From the NCBI GenBank assembly GCA_024998625.1, contig JACOEL010000027.1, positions 1 to 44,787 of the forward strand: DNA of 44,787 bases. The letters run 5' to 3'. The position numbers and the translations under genes are program-made. Of this stretch, positions 8,253 through 16,951 are shown one piece after another. This stretch comes from Nitrospira sp. (GTDB lineage Bacteria; Nitrospirota; Nitrospiria; Nitrospirales; Nitrospiraceae). Positions within the stretch are counted from its first letter, which is position 1. Each line of letters starts with the position of its first letter. The notes under the pieces were generated by a model that ran no database searches, was not told the origin of the DNA, and was given only the letters and a program-made list of their open reading frames with translations.

Positions 8253-9620
8253 ATGACTTCACACGTTGCGGCAGGAAAACAACGCTTTTCCGTATCTGCT
8301 CTTGGTTTGTACCGAATGCATGTGGCTAATACAGCCATGCGCTGGAGTGTGATGCTCATTGGCATCGCCATCTCCGGCGTTCTCGTCACAGTGAGCACAG
8401 AGCTTCACCACTGGATACTGGGTCTGGTACTGCTGACCGCAACGTCTATGGTGGTGGTGAGACTTGATCTCTTCCATCCCTTCACATGGTTCAGTCCGTT
8501 CTTCTTCCTCTACTCCGCATCCGTGCCGATCTTAGTTTGGCTCGAAATCAAGGAAGACATCGGAAGCTTACATGAAACGATATTTTTGGAATGGATTGCG
8601 CTCGCGGTGTTTATGCTTGTGGTTGGTCCCCGGCAGAGGGAGCCGCGCTTCGAAGGGAAAATCAGCGTAGATGCGAGAATCACCGCATGGCTGCTGTCGA
8701 CCATCTCGCTAGCTGTGTCCGGCATTTATCTCTGGCATATATGGCACGCTAATCTTACCTCAAAGTATGAGATTGCCTTGTCCACCTCCATCCTCGCGAA
8801 ACTCGACCCTGCGTTCTCTGTTTTTGCCATCGCGTATGCCGTCCTCGTTGCCGGCGCATTTCAGCGTCAGCGATTCCCTTGGGCGCTCATTTCGTTTGCT
8901 ATCGGGTGGAACGCTCTGTCGTTCCTTTTCAGCGGGGAACGAGACTTGGTGTTTCGAATCCTCTGGGTCACGATCTTTCTCTATCACGCACTGTATCGGG
9001 AGATTCCGAGATGGGTCCTCGCGATTCTTGCAACCAGTGCTATCGTGCTGGTGCCGATTATGGAAGACCTTAAAAATGTGCTTCTGAAAGAGACGGAGAC
9101 GGCCGTGATGGTAAACGCGATGGCCGTACGAGTACTGAACGATGAATTTCTTACGGCTTCTGAAAATCTGCAATACTACCTGAGTCGAGCAACGTTTGAG
9201 CCGTTCTTCCTGGGCGAAACGCTTCTGTGGGATATCAAGCGGGCTCTCCTTCCATGGTTCATGGCGCAAGAGGGGCCTGATCCGCAGCGGTATTTCAACG
9301 TCATGTTCTTTCCCGACATCGTGGAGCGTGGTGGGGGAAAAGGATTTACCCTGGTAGGGGAAGGGTACATGAACTTTGGCTGGATCGGCGTTGTGTTGTG
9401 GTTTGCATTGCTGGGGTGGTTTGTCAGGGCCTTGTATGTAAAGGCCTTGAACGGGGAAATGTGGTTTCTTATGTACGTTGTCAGCATGCCGCTCATCGTG
9501 TACATCATACGAGCGGATTTTTCGAACCTCCTCGCTCAATTTGTGAAACACATCGCTTTCCCCATGCTGGTTATTGTGTTGGGACAAGAGATATTGTGCA
9601 GAAAGCAGCCTAAGGCGTGA
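8253..9620 (+). CDS. Oligosaccharide repeat-unit polymerase, Wzy-like
   Basis: This 455-residue protein has about ten membrane segments and one larger soluble loop near residues 270-350 (containing YYLSRATFEPFFLGE and the proline-rich PWFMAQEGPDPQRYF). This layout, plus its position between a flippase and glycosyltransferases, is the usual basis for calling Wzy polymerases, which share little sequence. It would join flipped repeat units at the periplasmic face. The motif GEGYMNFGWIGVVLW in the C-terminal part resembles the conserved end of O-antigen polymerase families. The start at 8253 follows the flippase stop by 26 bases; no strong ribosome-binding site is visible. Function is inferred from topology and context. 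Confidence 0.7.
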   Translation: MTSHVAAGKQRFSVSALGLYRMHVANTAMRWSVMLIGIAISGVLVTVSTELHHWILGLVLLTATSMVVVRLDLFHPFTWFSPFFFLYSASVPILVWLEIKEDIGSLHETIFLEWIALAVFMLVVGPRQREPRFEGKISVDARITAWLLSTISLAVSGIYLWHIWHANLTSKYEIALSTSILAKLDPAFSVFAIAYAVLVAGAFQRQRFPWALISFAIGWNALSFLFSGERDLVFRILWVTIFLYHALYREIPRWVLAILATSAIVLVPIMEDLKNVLLKETETAVMVNAMAVRVLNDEFLTASENLQYYLSRATFEPFFLGETLLWDIKRALLPWFMAQEGPDPQRYFNVMFFPDIVERGGGKGFTLVGEGYMNFGWIGVVLWFALLGWFVRALYVKALNGEMWFLMYVVSMPLIVYIIRADFSNLLAQFVKHIAFPMLVIVLGQEILCRKQPKA

Positions 9621-9718
9621 TCCGTATCACCATTATGTTTAGCCGTGGAGGCTTGGGTTGGCGACACAGGTGCGTCCTTCCACGATAGACTCGCTCGCGT
9701 GACTCTTTCGGCGCGTGA

Positions 9719-10906
9719 ATGATCGCTGTAACTATTCTTGTTGAGCAACGCTATCTGAGAACTCCTGACGGGTCTATTTGGGGCCCACAGCTGGGGTATT
9801 CCTTCTGGCGTAACTACCTGTCAGTTTTCGATTGCGTGCGCGTGGTCGCGCGCGTGCTCGATGTTCCGAGCGTCTCGGATCAGTGGGTGCGTGCCGACGG
9901 GGACAGAGTTTCGTTTGTGTGCATTCCTTACTACGTTGGGCCTTGGGAATACCTTGCGAAGAGACGCAAGGTCAAACAGGCGCTATTGGCCGCGCTTGGA
10001 CGACCAGATGCCCTGATTATGAGGCTGGATTCCCAGCTCGCCGCAGTGGCGTATTCTCTTCTGAGACAGCATCACCGGCCGTATGGGGTCGAGGTTGTGA
10101 CGGATCCTTATGACGTGTTTGCGCCGGGTTCCGGACACGTCTTGCGTCCAGTATTTCGGTTGAAATTCGCATGGCAGTTAAAGCAGCAGTGTGCTGGAGC
10201 CTGTGCCGCAGCCTATGTAACTCGCATTGCGCTCCAAGAACGATATCCCCCCTCTCGCGAGGTCTTCTCCACTTGGTATTCAAGCGTGGAATTACCAGAG
10301 GAAAGATTCACCGTAGCTCCTCGAACAAGATTTGGAAGGGAGGGGGCCTTTAGGATCATAACTGTCGGCAGCATGGAGGATTTTAGGAAAGGTCAGGATA
10401 TACTGCTGGATGCTATGGCAAGTTGTGTGTCGAATGGGCTTGATGTCCGGCTTTCCGTAGTTGGTAGTGGCCGTATCCAGGGATCTTTGGAAGCAAGAGC
10501 GAGGGATTTAGGTCTGAAGTTGCTGGTGAATTTCACGGGGCAATTGTCGCCGGAACGGGTTGTTGCGGAACTTGACCGGTCCGACCTCTTTGTTTTGGCC
10601 TCGCGAGGGGAAGGGTTGCCGCGGGCGTTGTTGGAGGGAATGGCACGTGGTTTACCGGCGATCGGTTCCCATGTCGGTGGCTTTCCAGAGGTGTTGCCCG
10701 CATCTGACTTGGTCCGGCCAGGAGATGTCGCCGCCCTCGCAAATAAGCTCTGGGACATATTTCTGGATGTTGGCCGAATGAGAGATATGTCGGCACGAAA
10801 TCTCGTGAAGGCTCGAGAATACCATCAGGAAGTTCTCTGCAAGCGAAGGGTTGAATTCTATCGTGCGATCAGGCAGCGGACGGAAGCCTGGCTCGTGAAG
10901 GCCTAG
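9719..10906 (+). CDS. Glycosyltransferase family 4 (GT-B fold)
   Basis: This 395-residue retaining GT-B glycosyltransferase has a C-terminal donor-binding domain typical of GT4: ITVGSMEDFRKGQDILL begins the domain, and LASRGEGLPRALLEGMARG carries the E-X(7)-E signature, followed by GLPAIGSHVGGFPEVL. The N-terminal acceptor domain is variable. It would add one sugar from a nucleotide donor to the growing lipid-linked repeat unit at the cytoplasmic membrane face. It is separated by 98 bases from the polymerase gene and 26 bases from the next glycosyltransferase. Donor and acceptor cannot be deduced. Confidence 0.85.
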   Translation: MIAVTILVEQRYLRTPDGSIWGPQLGYSFWRNYLSVFDCVRVVARVLDVPSVSDQWVRADGDRVSFVCIPYYVGPWEYLAKRRKVKQALLAALGRPDALIMRLDSQLAAVAYSLLRQHHRPYGVEVVTDPYDVFAPGSGHVLRPVFRLKFAWQLKQQCAGACAAAYVTRIALQERYPPSREVFSTWYSSVELPEERFTVAPRTRFGREGAFRIITVGSMEDFRKGQDILLDAMASCVSNGLDVRLSVVGSGRIQGSLEARARDLGLKLLVNFTGQLSPERVVAELDRSDLFVLASRGEGLPRALLEGMARGLPAIGSHVGGFPEVLPASDLVRPGDVAALANKLWDIFLDVGRMRDMSARNLVKAREYHQEVLCKRRVEFYRAIRQRTEAWLVKA

Positions 10907-10932
10907 GATAGCCTCAGCACTGAACTGTCCGC

Positions 10933-12090
10933 ATGGCAAACATGCGCATTGTGTTAATTACGAATGATGATTTTTCCATGTGGCATTTCTGGAGGGGACT
11001 CATCCGCACTCTGAAAGCTCGGTCTGTCGACGTGCTCGTCGTGACTCCAGACGGTCCCTTTGTTCCTGCGCTTCTTGGAATTGGAGCGCGACATCGGGCT
11101 GTCAGATTGAAGCGGTTCATGAGTCCCTGGAGTGACATGTGGTTTTGTGTCGGGTTGTATCGTCTTTTCAAGGCTGAACAAGTCGATCTTGTATGCAACA
11201 TCACCGTGAAGCCCAACGTGTATGGTGCCATCGTGGGGAAATTGGCCGGGGTGCAGAGAATCGTGGGCATGGTCGAAGGGCTGGGGTATGGCTTTAACGA
11301 AGGCCGGGCATGGCAGGGGAAAGTGAGGGTTGGTGCCGTAAAGATGCTCTATGGGCTAGCAGGTCGTCTATCAGACCGAATGGGATTTGCCAATCCAGAT
11401 GACTGCGCCACGTTCCTCTCACTGGGTCTCATTTCGAAGCGGAAGGCAGTCGTTTTTCGAAGCATGATCGGGATAAATACCCAAGAGTTCTGCCGAAGCA
11501 GCACGGAAAATGTCGGCGACCACAATACCGTCCATACCAGGCCCCTTTCCATCGTCATGGTTGTTGCTCGCGTGGTATCGAGTAAGGGCGTTCACGAATT
11601 TGTGCAAGCAAGTCAGATAGCAAAGGGTTGGTCCAGGAAAGTGCAGTTCAGGCTGGTTGGCCCTCTTGATCCAGAGGCTGAGGATGCGATTGACGAAGCT
11701 TACCTTAGGGCAATGGTGTGTGAGACATTTCAGTGGGTCGGATTTACCAACGATATTCGTAGCGTATGGGATTCCGCTGATATCGCTGTATTGCCATCCT
11801 ATTATCGGGAAGGGGTCCCGCGTAGCCTGTTGGAAGCTATGGCGATGGGCACCCCGATAGTGACAACGGACAACGTCGGATGCAGAGAGGTCGTGGAGGA
11901 GGGGAAAAATGGCTTCCTGGTTCAGCCGCGAGACTCCGCCGGGCTTGCGGCTGCGATCGAGAAATTGGTATCGGATGATGAGCGGAGGAGGCTGTTCGGC
12001 GAACGATCTCGACAGAAGGCTGTGGCTGAGTTTGATGAAGTGGCGATCATTAAGAGGATCATGACGGAGCTCTATCAAATTGAGCCATGA
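10933..12090 (+). CDS. Glycosyltransferase family 4, PglA-like
   Basis: This 385-residue GT4 enzyme has an N-terminal Rossmann start (MRIVLITNDDFSMWHF) and the pattern NITVKPNVYGAIVGKLAGV followed by EGLGYGF. That pattern is typical of the PglA/WbnE-like group, which uses HexNAc acceptors on polyprenyl diphosphate. The C-terminal E-X(7)-E motif is in YREGVPRSLLEAMAMGTPIV. In PglA the acceptor is a bacillosamine-linked lipid. A PglC-like initiator and a WbpM-type dehydratase in the same locus make a similar second-step role plausible, but this is inference. The first ATG at 10933 is used; MRIV three codons later is an alternative. Confidence 0.82.
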   Translation: MANMRIVLITNDDFSMWHFWRGLIRTLKARSVDVLVVTPDGPFVPALLGIGARHRAVRLKRFMSPWSDMWFCVGLYRLFKAEQVDLVCNITVKPNVYGAIVGKLAGVQRIVGMVEGLGYGFNEGRAWQGKVRVGAVKMLYGLAGRLSDRMGFANPDDCATFLSLGLISKRKAVVFRSMIGINTQEFCRSSTENVGDHNTVHTRPLSIVMVVARVVSSKGVHEFVQASQIAKGWSRKVQFRLVGPLDPEAEDAIDEAYLRAMVCETFQWVGFTNDIRSVWDSADIAVLPSYYREGVPRSLLEAMAMGTPIVTTDNVGCREVVEEGKNGFLVQPRDSAGLAAAIEKLVSDDERRRLFGERSRQKAVAEFDEVAIIKRIMTELYQIEP

Positions 12091-12225
12091 ACGCAGGTGC
12101 GGCATGCAATAACTTGCCACTCTACCCACTCGAGCACTTGAAGCCGAGCAGCCTTGGCGTACATACTAAACGGATTTTGAGATAGTGAAACGCGCGTCAT
12201 CCGGCGATAGGTTAGCGTCGGCGAG

Positions 12226-12897
12226 GTGAGGAAAGTCTCTCTAGGGATCAGCAATGCGGGCCTATTAATGAAGCGATGTTTTGATTTTCTGTGGGCACTG
12301 CTTGGGTTGATGCTGATGTGGCCTGCATTACTCGTGTTTGGGCTATTCGTTAAGATCGAGGATCATGGTCCGGTCTTCTACCGTGGGGAGCGCGTCGGCC
12401 TGGGCGGCAGACCCTTCCGAATTCTCAAATTTCGCACAATGCGGCCAGATGCCGAACGAAATGGCGTGAGCTCGACCGCGAACGATGACCCGCGGGTGAC
12501 TCGTATCGGCACCGTGCTGCGCCGCTACAAACTGGATGAGCTGCCGCAGCTCTGGAATGTGTTGTGTGGCGAAATGAGCATGGTCGGACCGCGACCCGAG
12601 GTGCAACGGTTTGTGGATTTGTATACCGAAGAAGAAAAGGCGATTCTCAACGTGCGACCGGGTCTGACCGATTGGGCCAGCTTATGGAACATCGATGAGG
12701 GGGCTATTCTTGAGGGAAGCGTCGATCCTGACCAGGCCTATTGTGAGCTGATCAGACCGAGAAAGCTTCGTCTTCAACTCGCCTATGTGCGACAGGCCGG
12801 TTTCTGGACAGATCTCGGTATCCTGTGTCAGACCGTTGGGGCGGTTCTCTTCCGTATGAAACTTCGCGAGGCACGGGCACTGGAGTTGGGGGCATGA
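12226..12897 (+). CDS. Initiating sugar-phosphate transferase, PglC-like (small PGT)
   Basis: This enzyme of the bacterial sugar transferase family moves a phospho-sugar from a UDP donor to undecaprenyl phosphate, starting the repeat unit. It is the short form of about 209-223 residues: one re-entrant hydrophobic helix ([20 protein letters not shown]), then the catalytic core with [31 protein letters not shown] (split [22 protein letters not shown]) and MSMVGPRPE. The basic, DE-containing signature of monotopic phosphoglycosyl transferases is present. The start is uncertain: GTG 12226 is the longest, while ATG 12268 (MKRCFDF) matches the usual family start better. The stop overlaps the next gene's start by four bases (ATGA), implying translational coupling. 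Confidence 0.85.
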   Translation: MRKVSLGISNAGLLMKRCFDFLWALLGLMLMWPALLVFGLFVKIEDHGPVFYRGERVGLGGRPFRILKFRTMRPDAERNGVSSTANDDPRVTRIGTVLRRYKLDELPQLWNVLCGEMSMVGPRPEVQRFVDLYTEEEKAILNVRPGLTDWASLWNIDEGAILEGSVDPDQAYCELIRPRKLRLQLAYVRQAGFWTDLGILCQTVGAVLFRMKLREARALELGA

Positions 12898-13898
12898 ACT
12901 GTCAGAAAAGCGGGGCGATCTCGTGCTCGCGTGAACAATTGATGTCGTTTCTCTATGGCATGCAGCGTATCCGTCTTGTCGAGGAACGCATCGGGGAACT
13001 CGTCGCGAGCCGGGAGGTCCGGACACCTTGTCACCTCTCGATCGGACAGGAAGCCATTCCCGTTGGTGTCTGCGCGGCGCTCAATGAGGATGATACGGTC
13101 TGGGGCGGCCATCGTTCGCACGGCCATTATCTGGCGAAGGGTGGAGATCTCAACGCGATGATGGCGGAGATTTTTGGGAAAGCGACTGGTTGCGCTCGCG
13201 GGCGTGGCGGGTCGATGCACCTGGTGGCTCCGGCACAGGGTATTTTCGGGACCGTTCCATTGGTCGCGGCCACTATTCCGTTGGCGGTGGGGGCTGCGCT
13301 TTCGGGCAAGCTGCGTGGGACTCATCAGGTCGCAGTGGCATTTTTCGGCGATGGGGCAACCGACGAGGGGCATTTCCACGAATCGCTCAATCTGGCGGCA
13401 CTCTATCGTCTGCCGGTTCTGTTCGTCTGTGAAAACAATCTGTACTCCACGCATCTGACGTTGAAGGAGCGGCGAGTGAAGGACAATATCGTGGAGAGTG
13501 CGGCTCTCCATGGGCTGGCTGGTGTGACGGTGGATGGCAACGACGTGACGGCTGTCTATCAGGCCGCGCAACAGGCCGTGCACCGTGCCAGGATCGGGGA
13601 GGGGCCAACCTTGCTGGAGTGCCGGACCTATCGATGGCGCGGGCATGTTGGGCCGGCAGCAGATCTCGAGGTTGGGGCGGATCGGCGGCGTGAGTTGGAT
13701 GAGTGGCAGCGCCATGATCCAATCGCGCAGTGCCGGGCGTTGCTCAGTACCCGCGGGGTGTCCTCCGACTCGGTGGATAGCGTCGCTGCGAAGGTGCGGG
13801 AGGAGATTGAGGCGGCCGTGAGGTTTGCGCGCCAATCGCCCGACCCGGATGAGAGCGAATTGCTGCAGCACGTATATGCCGCACGGAGAGGGTGCTAG
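12894..13898 (+). CDS. TPP-dependent 2-oxoacid dehydrogenase E1 alpha-like subunit
   Basis: This 334-residue protein resembles the alpha subunit of pyruvate/acetoin-type E1 enzymes. The thiamine diphosphate motif is intact: GDGATDEG followed by ENN, with 26 residues between GDG and NN. HLSIGQEAIPVG and GHRSHGHYLAKGG are further family hallmarks. E1 normally decarboxylates a 2-oxoacid and passes the acyl group to a lipoylated E2, but no E2 or E3 is encoded nearby. The start at 12894 overlaps the initiating transferase stop. The partner beta gene begins four bases after this stop. Its place in a sugar locus suggests transfer of a two-carbon or acyl unit to a sugar precursor, which is inference. 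Confidence 0.85.
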   Translation: MNCQKSGAISCSREQLMSFLYGMQRIRLVEERIGELVASREVRTPCHLSIGQEAIPVGVCAALNEDDTVWGGHRSHGHYLAKGGDLNAMMAEIFGKATGCARGRGGSMHLVAPAQGIFGTVPLVAATIPLAVGAALSGKLRGTHQVAVAFFGDGATDEGHFHESLNLAALYRLPVLFVCENNLYSTHLTLKERRVKDNIVESAALHGLAGVTVDGNDVTAVYQAAQQAVHRARIGEGPTLLECRTYRWRGHVGPAADLEVGADRRRELDEWQRHDPIAQCRALLSTRGVSSDSVDSVAAKVREEIEAAVRFARQSPDPDESELLQHVYAARRGC

Positions 13899-13902
13899 GC
13901 GC

Positions 13903-14877
13903 ATGCGCATCTTGACCTACGCGCAAGCCATCCGTGAGGCCCATGCGCAACTCCTTGCGGAAGATCCGCGCGTGTTTCTCATCGGACAAGGTGTCCGGAA
14001 TCCCTGGTATGCGGGAACGAGCCTGCAGGATCTCGACAAAGAGTTCGGTCGGGACCGCGTGATTGATTCCCCGGTGTCTGAGAATGCCACGACTGGGGCG
14101 GCGATTGGGGCGGCGATCACGGGCATGCGCCCCATCCTCTTTCATCCCCGCATGGATTTTATGTTATTAGCGGCGGATCCCATCATGAACCAGGCGGCGA
14201 ATTGGTCCTATCTATTCGCCGGTCAGGTTGCGGTGCCGGTCGTGATACGCGCCGTCATCAATCGGGGAGGCGAGCAGGGGGCTCAACATTCTCAGGCTGT
14301 TCAGGCGCTGTTTGCGCATGTGCCCGGGCTCAAGGTGGTGATGCCCGCCACCGCCTATGACGCCAAAGGTCTGCTCATCGCGGCGGTTCGTGATGGGAAT
14401 CCGGTACTCTACATCGACGACCGCTGGCTGTATGAACTCGAGGAGGACGTGCCGGAAGGCCTCTACGAAGTGCCGATCGGGTCGGCTGCGATTCGTCGGA
14501 GCGGGAGAGATGTGACGGTGGTGGCCACATCATACATGGCGGCTGAAGCGGTCAAGGCGGTCGCAACGCTGGCTCAGCGGGGCATCGACGTGGAGTTGAT
14601 CGATCTGCGTTCGATCAAACCCTGGGATCGCAATCTCGTGTATTCTTCAGTGGGAAAAACCGGCCGCTTGGTGGTTGCCGACGCGGCCTGGATGAGCGGC
14701 GGAGTCGCGGCGGAAATCGCCGCCTCGGTGGCCGGAGAGATCTTTCACGCTCTGAAGGCGCCGATCGCTCGCGTCTGCTTGCCGGACGCGCCGGCTCCCA
14801 CGTCCGCCGTTCTTGAGCAAGCCTACTATGTCGGCGCGGAGGACATTGTGGCCAGCGTGGAAAAGGTACTGCTGTAG
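13903..14877 (+). CDS. TPP-dependent E1 beta-like subunit (transketolase pyrimidine and C-terminal domains)
   Basis: This 324-residue protein matches the beta subunit of 2-oxoacid dehydrogenase E1: a pyrimidine-binding domain (TYAQAIREAHAQLLAEDPRV, then DSPVSENATTGAAIGAA), followed by a transketolase C-terminal domain (DVTVVATSYMAAEAVKA, DLRSIKPWD). The conserved region GEQGAQHSQAVQALFAHVPG is present, where the E1 beta family has its GxxHSQ signature. With the alpha subunit it should form an alpha2beta2 enzyme. The ATG at 13903 lies four bases past the alpha stop, and the frame before it overlaps the alpha gene. Pairing with an aminotransferase 17 bases downstream places it in sugar biosynthesis rather than central carbon metabolism, by context only. 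Confidence 0.85.
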   Translation: MRILTYAQAIREAHAQLLAEDPRVFLIGQGVRNPWYAGTSLQDLDKEFGRDRVIDSPVSENATTGAAIGAAITGMRPILFHPRMDFMLLAADPIMNQAANWSYLFAGQVAVPVVIRAVINRGGEQGAQHSQAVQALFAHVPGLKVVMPATAYDAKGLLIAAVRDGNPVLYIDDRWLYELEEDVPEGLYEVPIGSAAIRRSGRDVTVVATSYMAAEAVKAVATLAQRGIDVELIDLRSIKPWDRNLVYSSVGKTGRLVVADAAWMSGGVAAEIAASVAGEIFHALKAPIARVCLPDAPAPTSAVLEQAYYVGAEDIVASVEKVLL

Positions 14878-14894
14878 GGGGTCCGTTCTTTCTT

Positions 14895-16007
14895 ATGGCC
14901 TATCGCGTTCCCTTCATCGACCCCCGCAGTCACTACGCGAAGCTCAAACCTGAGATCGATCGGGCCATCATTGAATGCCTGGCGAACGGCGATCTGGTCA
15001 ATCGGCACCAACTCAAGGATTTCGAGCGGCACCTGGCCGAATTTGTGGGCGTAAAGTACGCCGTCGGGGTCAATAGCGGTTACCATGCGCTCCTGTTCGC
15101 GCTCCTCGGGGCCGGCATTGGGCCAGGCCATGAAGTGGTGACGGTCGCCCACACATTCGTCGCGACGGTCTCGGCCATCGTCCATTGCGGGGCTCATCCC
15201 GTCCTGATCGATGTAGGGCCCGACTTCAATATGGACGTCGAGCTGATTGAGCGTGCCATCACGCCGAAGACCAAAGCCCTGTTGCCGGTCCATCTCAACG
15301 GTCGGGTCTGCGACATGGACAAGATTCTGGCACTAGCCGACAAACACGGATTGGCGGTCATTGAGGATGCGGCGCAGGCGCTCGGGGCGACGTTTGACGG
15401 GAAATGCGCCGGAAGCCAGGGGCGGGCCGGCTGCTTCAGTTTCTATCCCTTCAAGGTGCTCGGTGGATTCGGCGATGGCGGGGCCATTACGACGAACGAT
15501 CCCCAGCTCGCGCGCATGGCCACTTTGCTGCGTTATAACGGCGAAGACCGGGAAACAGGTGAGTATCACTACCATGGTCAGACGGCGCTGCTGGATAATG
15601 TGCAAGCGGCGGTGCTGGACGTGAAGTTGCGGTATCTGCCCGAATGGATCGCCCACCGCCGGCGGATTGCGGAGCTCTATCGTCGCGGTCTCTCCGAGAC
15701 CAGGCAATTGCGGCTTCCCCATTTCGATGAGGCCTGTTGCAACGACATCTACCAAAACTATGTGGTCCGCACGAGCGTCCGCGACCAGTTGCGCACGTAT
15801 TTGAAGGAACAAGGGGTTGAGACGCTCGTCCATTGGTCGAGACCCATGTGGGAACACCGAGGGTTGGGGCTTGCTGTTCCGGATGTCCCGGAAACCCTGT
15901 CCATCTGTCGGGAGGTGCTGTCTCTTCCGATGAGCGCGGAAACTACGGAAGCGCAGGTCCATACTGCTATCGCCGCCATCCAGGCATTTTTCTCGAAGTA
16001 TCCGTGA
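14895..16007 (+). CDS. DegT/DnrJ/EryC1/StrS family sugar aminotransferase
   Basis: This 370-residue PLP enzyme belongs to the family that converts keto groups on nucleotide sugars to amines. Hallmarks are VGVNSGYHALLFAL (phosphate-binding turn), PVHLNGRVCDMD, the aspartate of VIEDAAQALGA that contacts the pyridine nitrogen, and the lysine-bearing SFYPFKVLGGFGDGG. Family members usually read SFYPTKNLGAYGDGG; here the lysine is kept while neighbours differ. A natural substrate would be the 4-keto-6-deoxy sugar produced by the WbpM-type dehydratase encoded downstream. Its stop overlaps the methyltransferase start (GTGA). Confidence 0.88.
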   Translation: MAYRVPFIDPRSHYAKLKPEIDRAIIECLANGDLVNRHQLKDFERHLAEFVGVKYAVGVNSGYHALLFALLGAGIGPGHEVVTVAHTFVATVSAIVHCGAHPVLIDVGPDFNMDVELIERAITPKTKALLPVHLNGRVCDMDKILALADKHGLAVIEDAAQALGATFDGKCAGSQGRAGCFSFYPFKVLGGFGDGGAITTNDPQLARMATLLRYNGEDRETGEYHYHGQTALLDNVQAAVLDVKLRYLPEWIAHRRRIAELYRRGLSETRQLRLPHFDEACCNDIYQNYVVRTSVRDQLRTYLKEQGVETLVHWSRPMWEHRGLGLAVPDVPETLSICREVLSLPMSAETTEAQVHTAIAAIQAFFSKYP

Positions 16008-16780
16008 CCACTCTCGACTACAGTCCCGTCACTGAAAAAGTAGGAGACTGGGTGACGCAGGAGGCGTTATCCATGCTCTATACGCGGTATCGTTTCGCCT
16101 CTGAATTCTGTCGGGGCAAGCGGATCTTGGAGGTCGCCTGCGGCCAGGGTGTCGGGTTGGGGTACCTTGCGAGGCATGCGAGGGATGCGGTCGGTGGAGA
16201 TATCACCGACCAATTGCTCAACCGAGCACGCCATACCTTGCAGGGGACACTTCCCTTGCTGAGATTGGAGGCCGAGTCGTTGCCGCTTCGTACTGCATCC
16301 AGGGATGTGATTGTCTGTTTTGAGGCGCTCTACTATCTTGAACATCCCATGCGATTTTTGCAGGAGTGCCGTCGAGTTTTGGCACCGCAGGGGCTGCTCC
16401 TTCTCTGTACGGTGAACCCGGAGTGGGCGGACTTCAATCCCAGCCCGTACAGCAGGCAGTATTATTCGACGCAACAACTGTCGGCATTGCTGCAGGAAGC
16501 CGGGTTGCAAGTAGAAGTGTTCGGTGCTTTTCCTGTCACGAAGGCATCGTTTCGGGCCTCTTGCGTGTCATGGCTCAAGCGCGTCGCCGTCAGATTGAAG
16601 CTGATTCCCTCCACAATGGCCGGGAAGCGGTTTCTCAAGCGGATGTTTCTCGGACGACTGGTAACCTATCCGGATAGGTTGTGCGAAGGAATTGTTTCGT
16701 ACTCCCAACCTCTGCCTCTTCCCTCCGACCGGCCCACCCGCAACCATAAAATTCTGTTCGCCGTGGGTCGATCTGTCTGA
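16004..16780 (+). CDS. Class I SAM-dependent methyltransferase
   Basis: This 258-residue protein has motif I EVACGQGVGLGYLA, the acidic loop of motif II in VGGDITDQLL, and the Methyltransf_11-type sequence ASRDVIVCFEALYYLEHP. The C-terminal portion is basic and variable (RVAVRLKLIPS). It probably methylates a sugar or a repeat-unit terminus; the substrate is not readable. The GTG at 16004 is chosen because it overlaps the aminotransferase stop in a GTGA arrangement and starts right at the conserved region. The frame is open further upstream, but only across the aminotransferase gene. Confidence 0.8.
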   Translation: MTTLDYSPVTEKVGDWVTQEALSMLYTRYRFASEFCRGKRILEVACGQGVGLGYLARHARDAVGGDITDQLLNRARHTLQGTLPLLRLEAESLPLRTASRDVIVCFEALYYLEHPMRFLQECRRVLAPQGLLLLCTVNPEWADFNPSPYSRQYYSTQQLSALLQEAGLQVEVFGAFPVTKASFRASCVSWLKRVAVRLKLIPSTMAGKRFLKRMFLGRLVTYPDRLCEGIVSYSQPLPLPSDRPTRNHKILFAVGRSV

Positions 16781-16951
16781 TTTAGCATCTGGATCCTGCC
16801 GACCACATACCGGTGGTATCTCTTGGTCGATGGGGTCTCCATCTCCCCTGGGCATGGTCCTAGGGCTGGATTCGGCCCTCGAAGACAATGTATTCTTTCC
16901 CGCCGGAATCAGAAGCCGACTCCGCAGGGGTTGGTTCAAGCGGGATAGACG

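Noticed and set aside
12828-13910. Long minus-strand ORF (360 codons) opposite the E1 alpha gene
   Set aside because: Antisense shadow; lacks any domain and the plus strand encodes the intact TPP motif.
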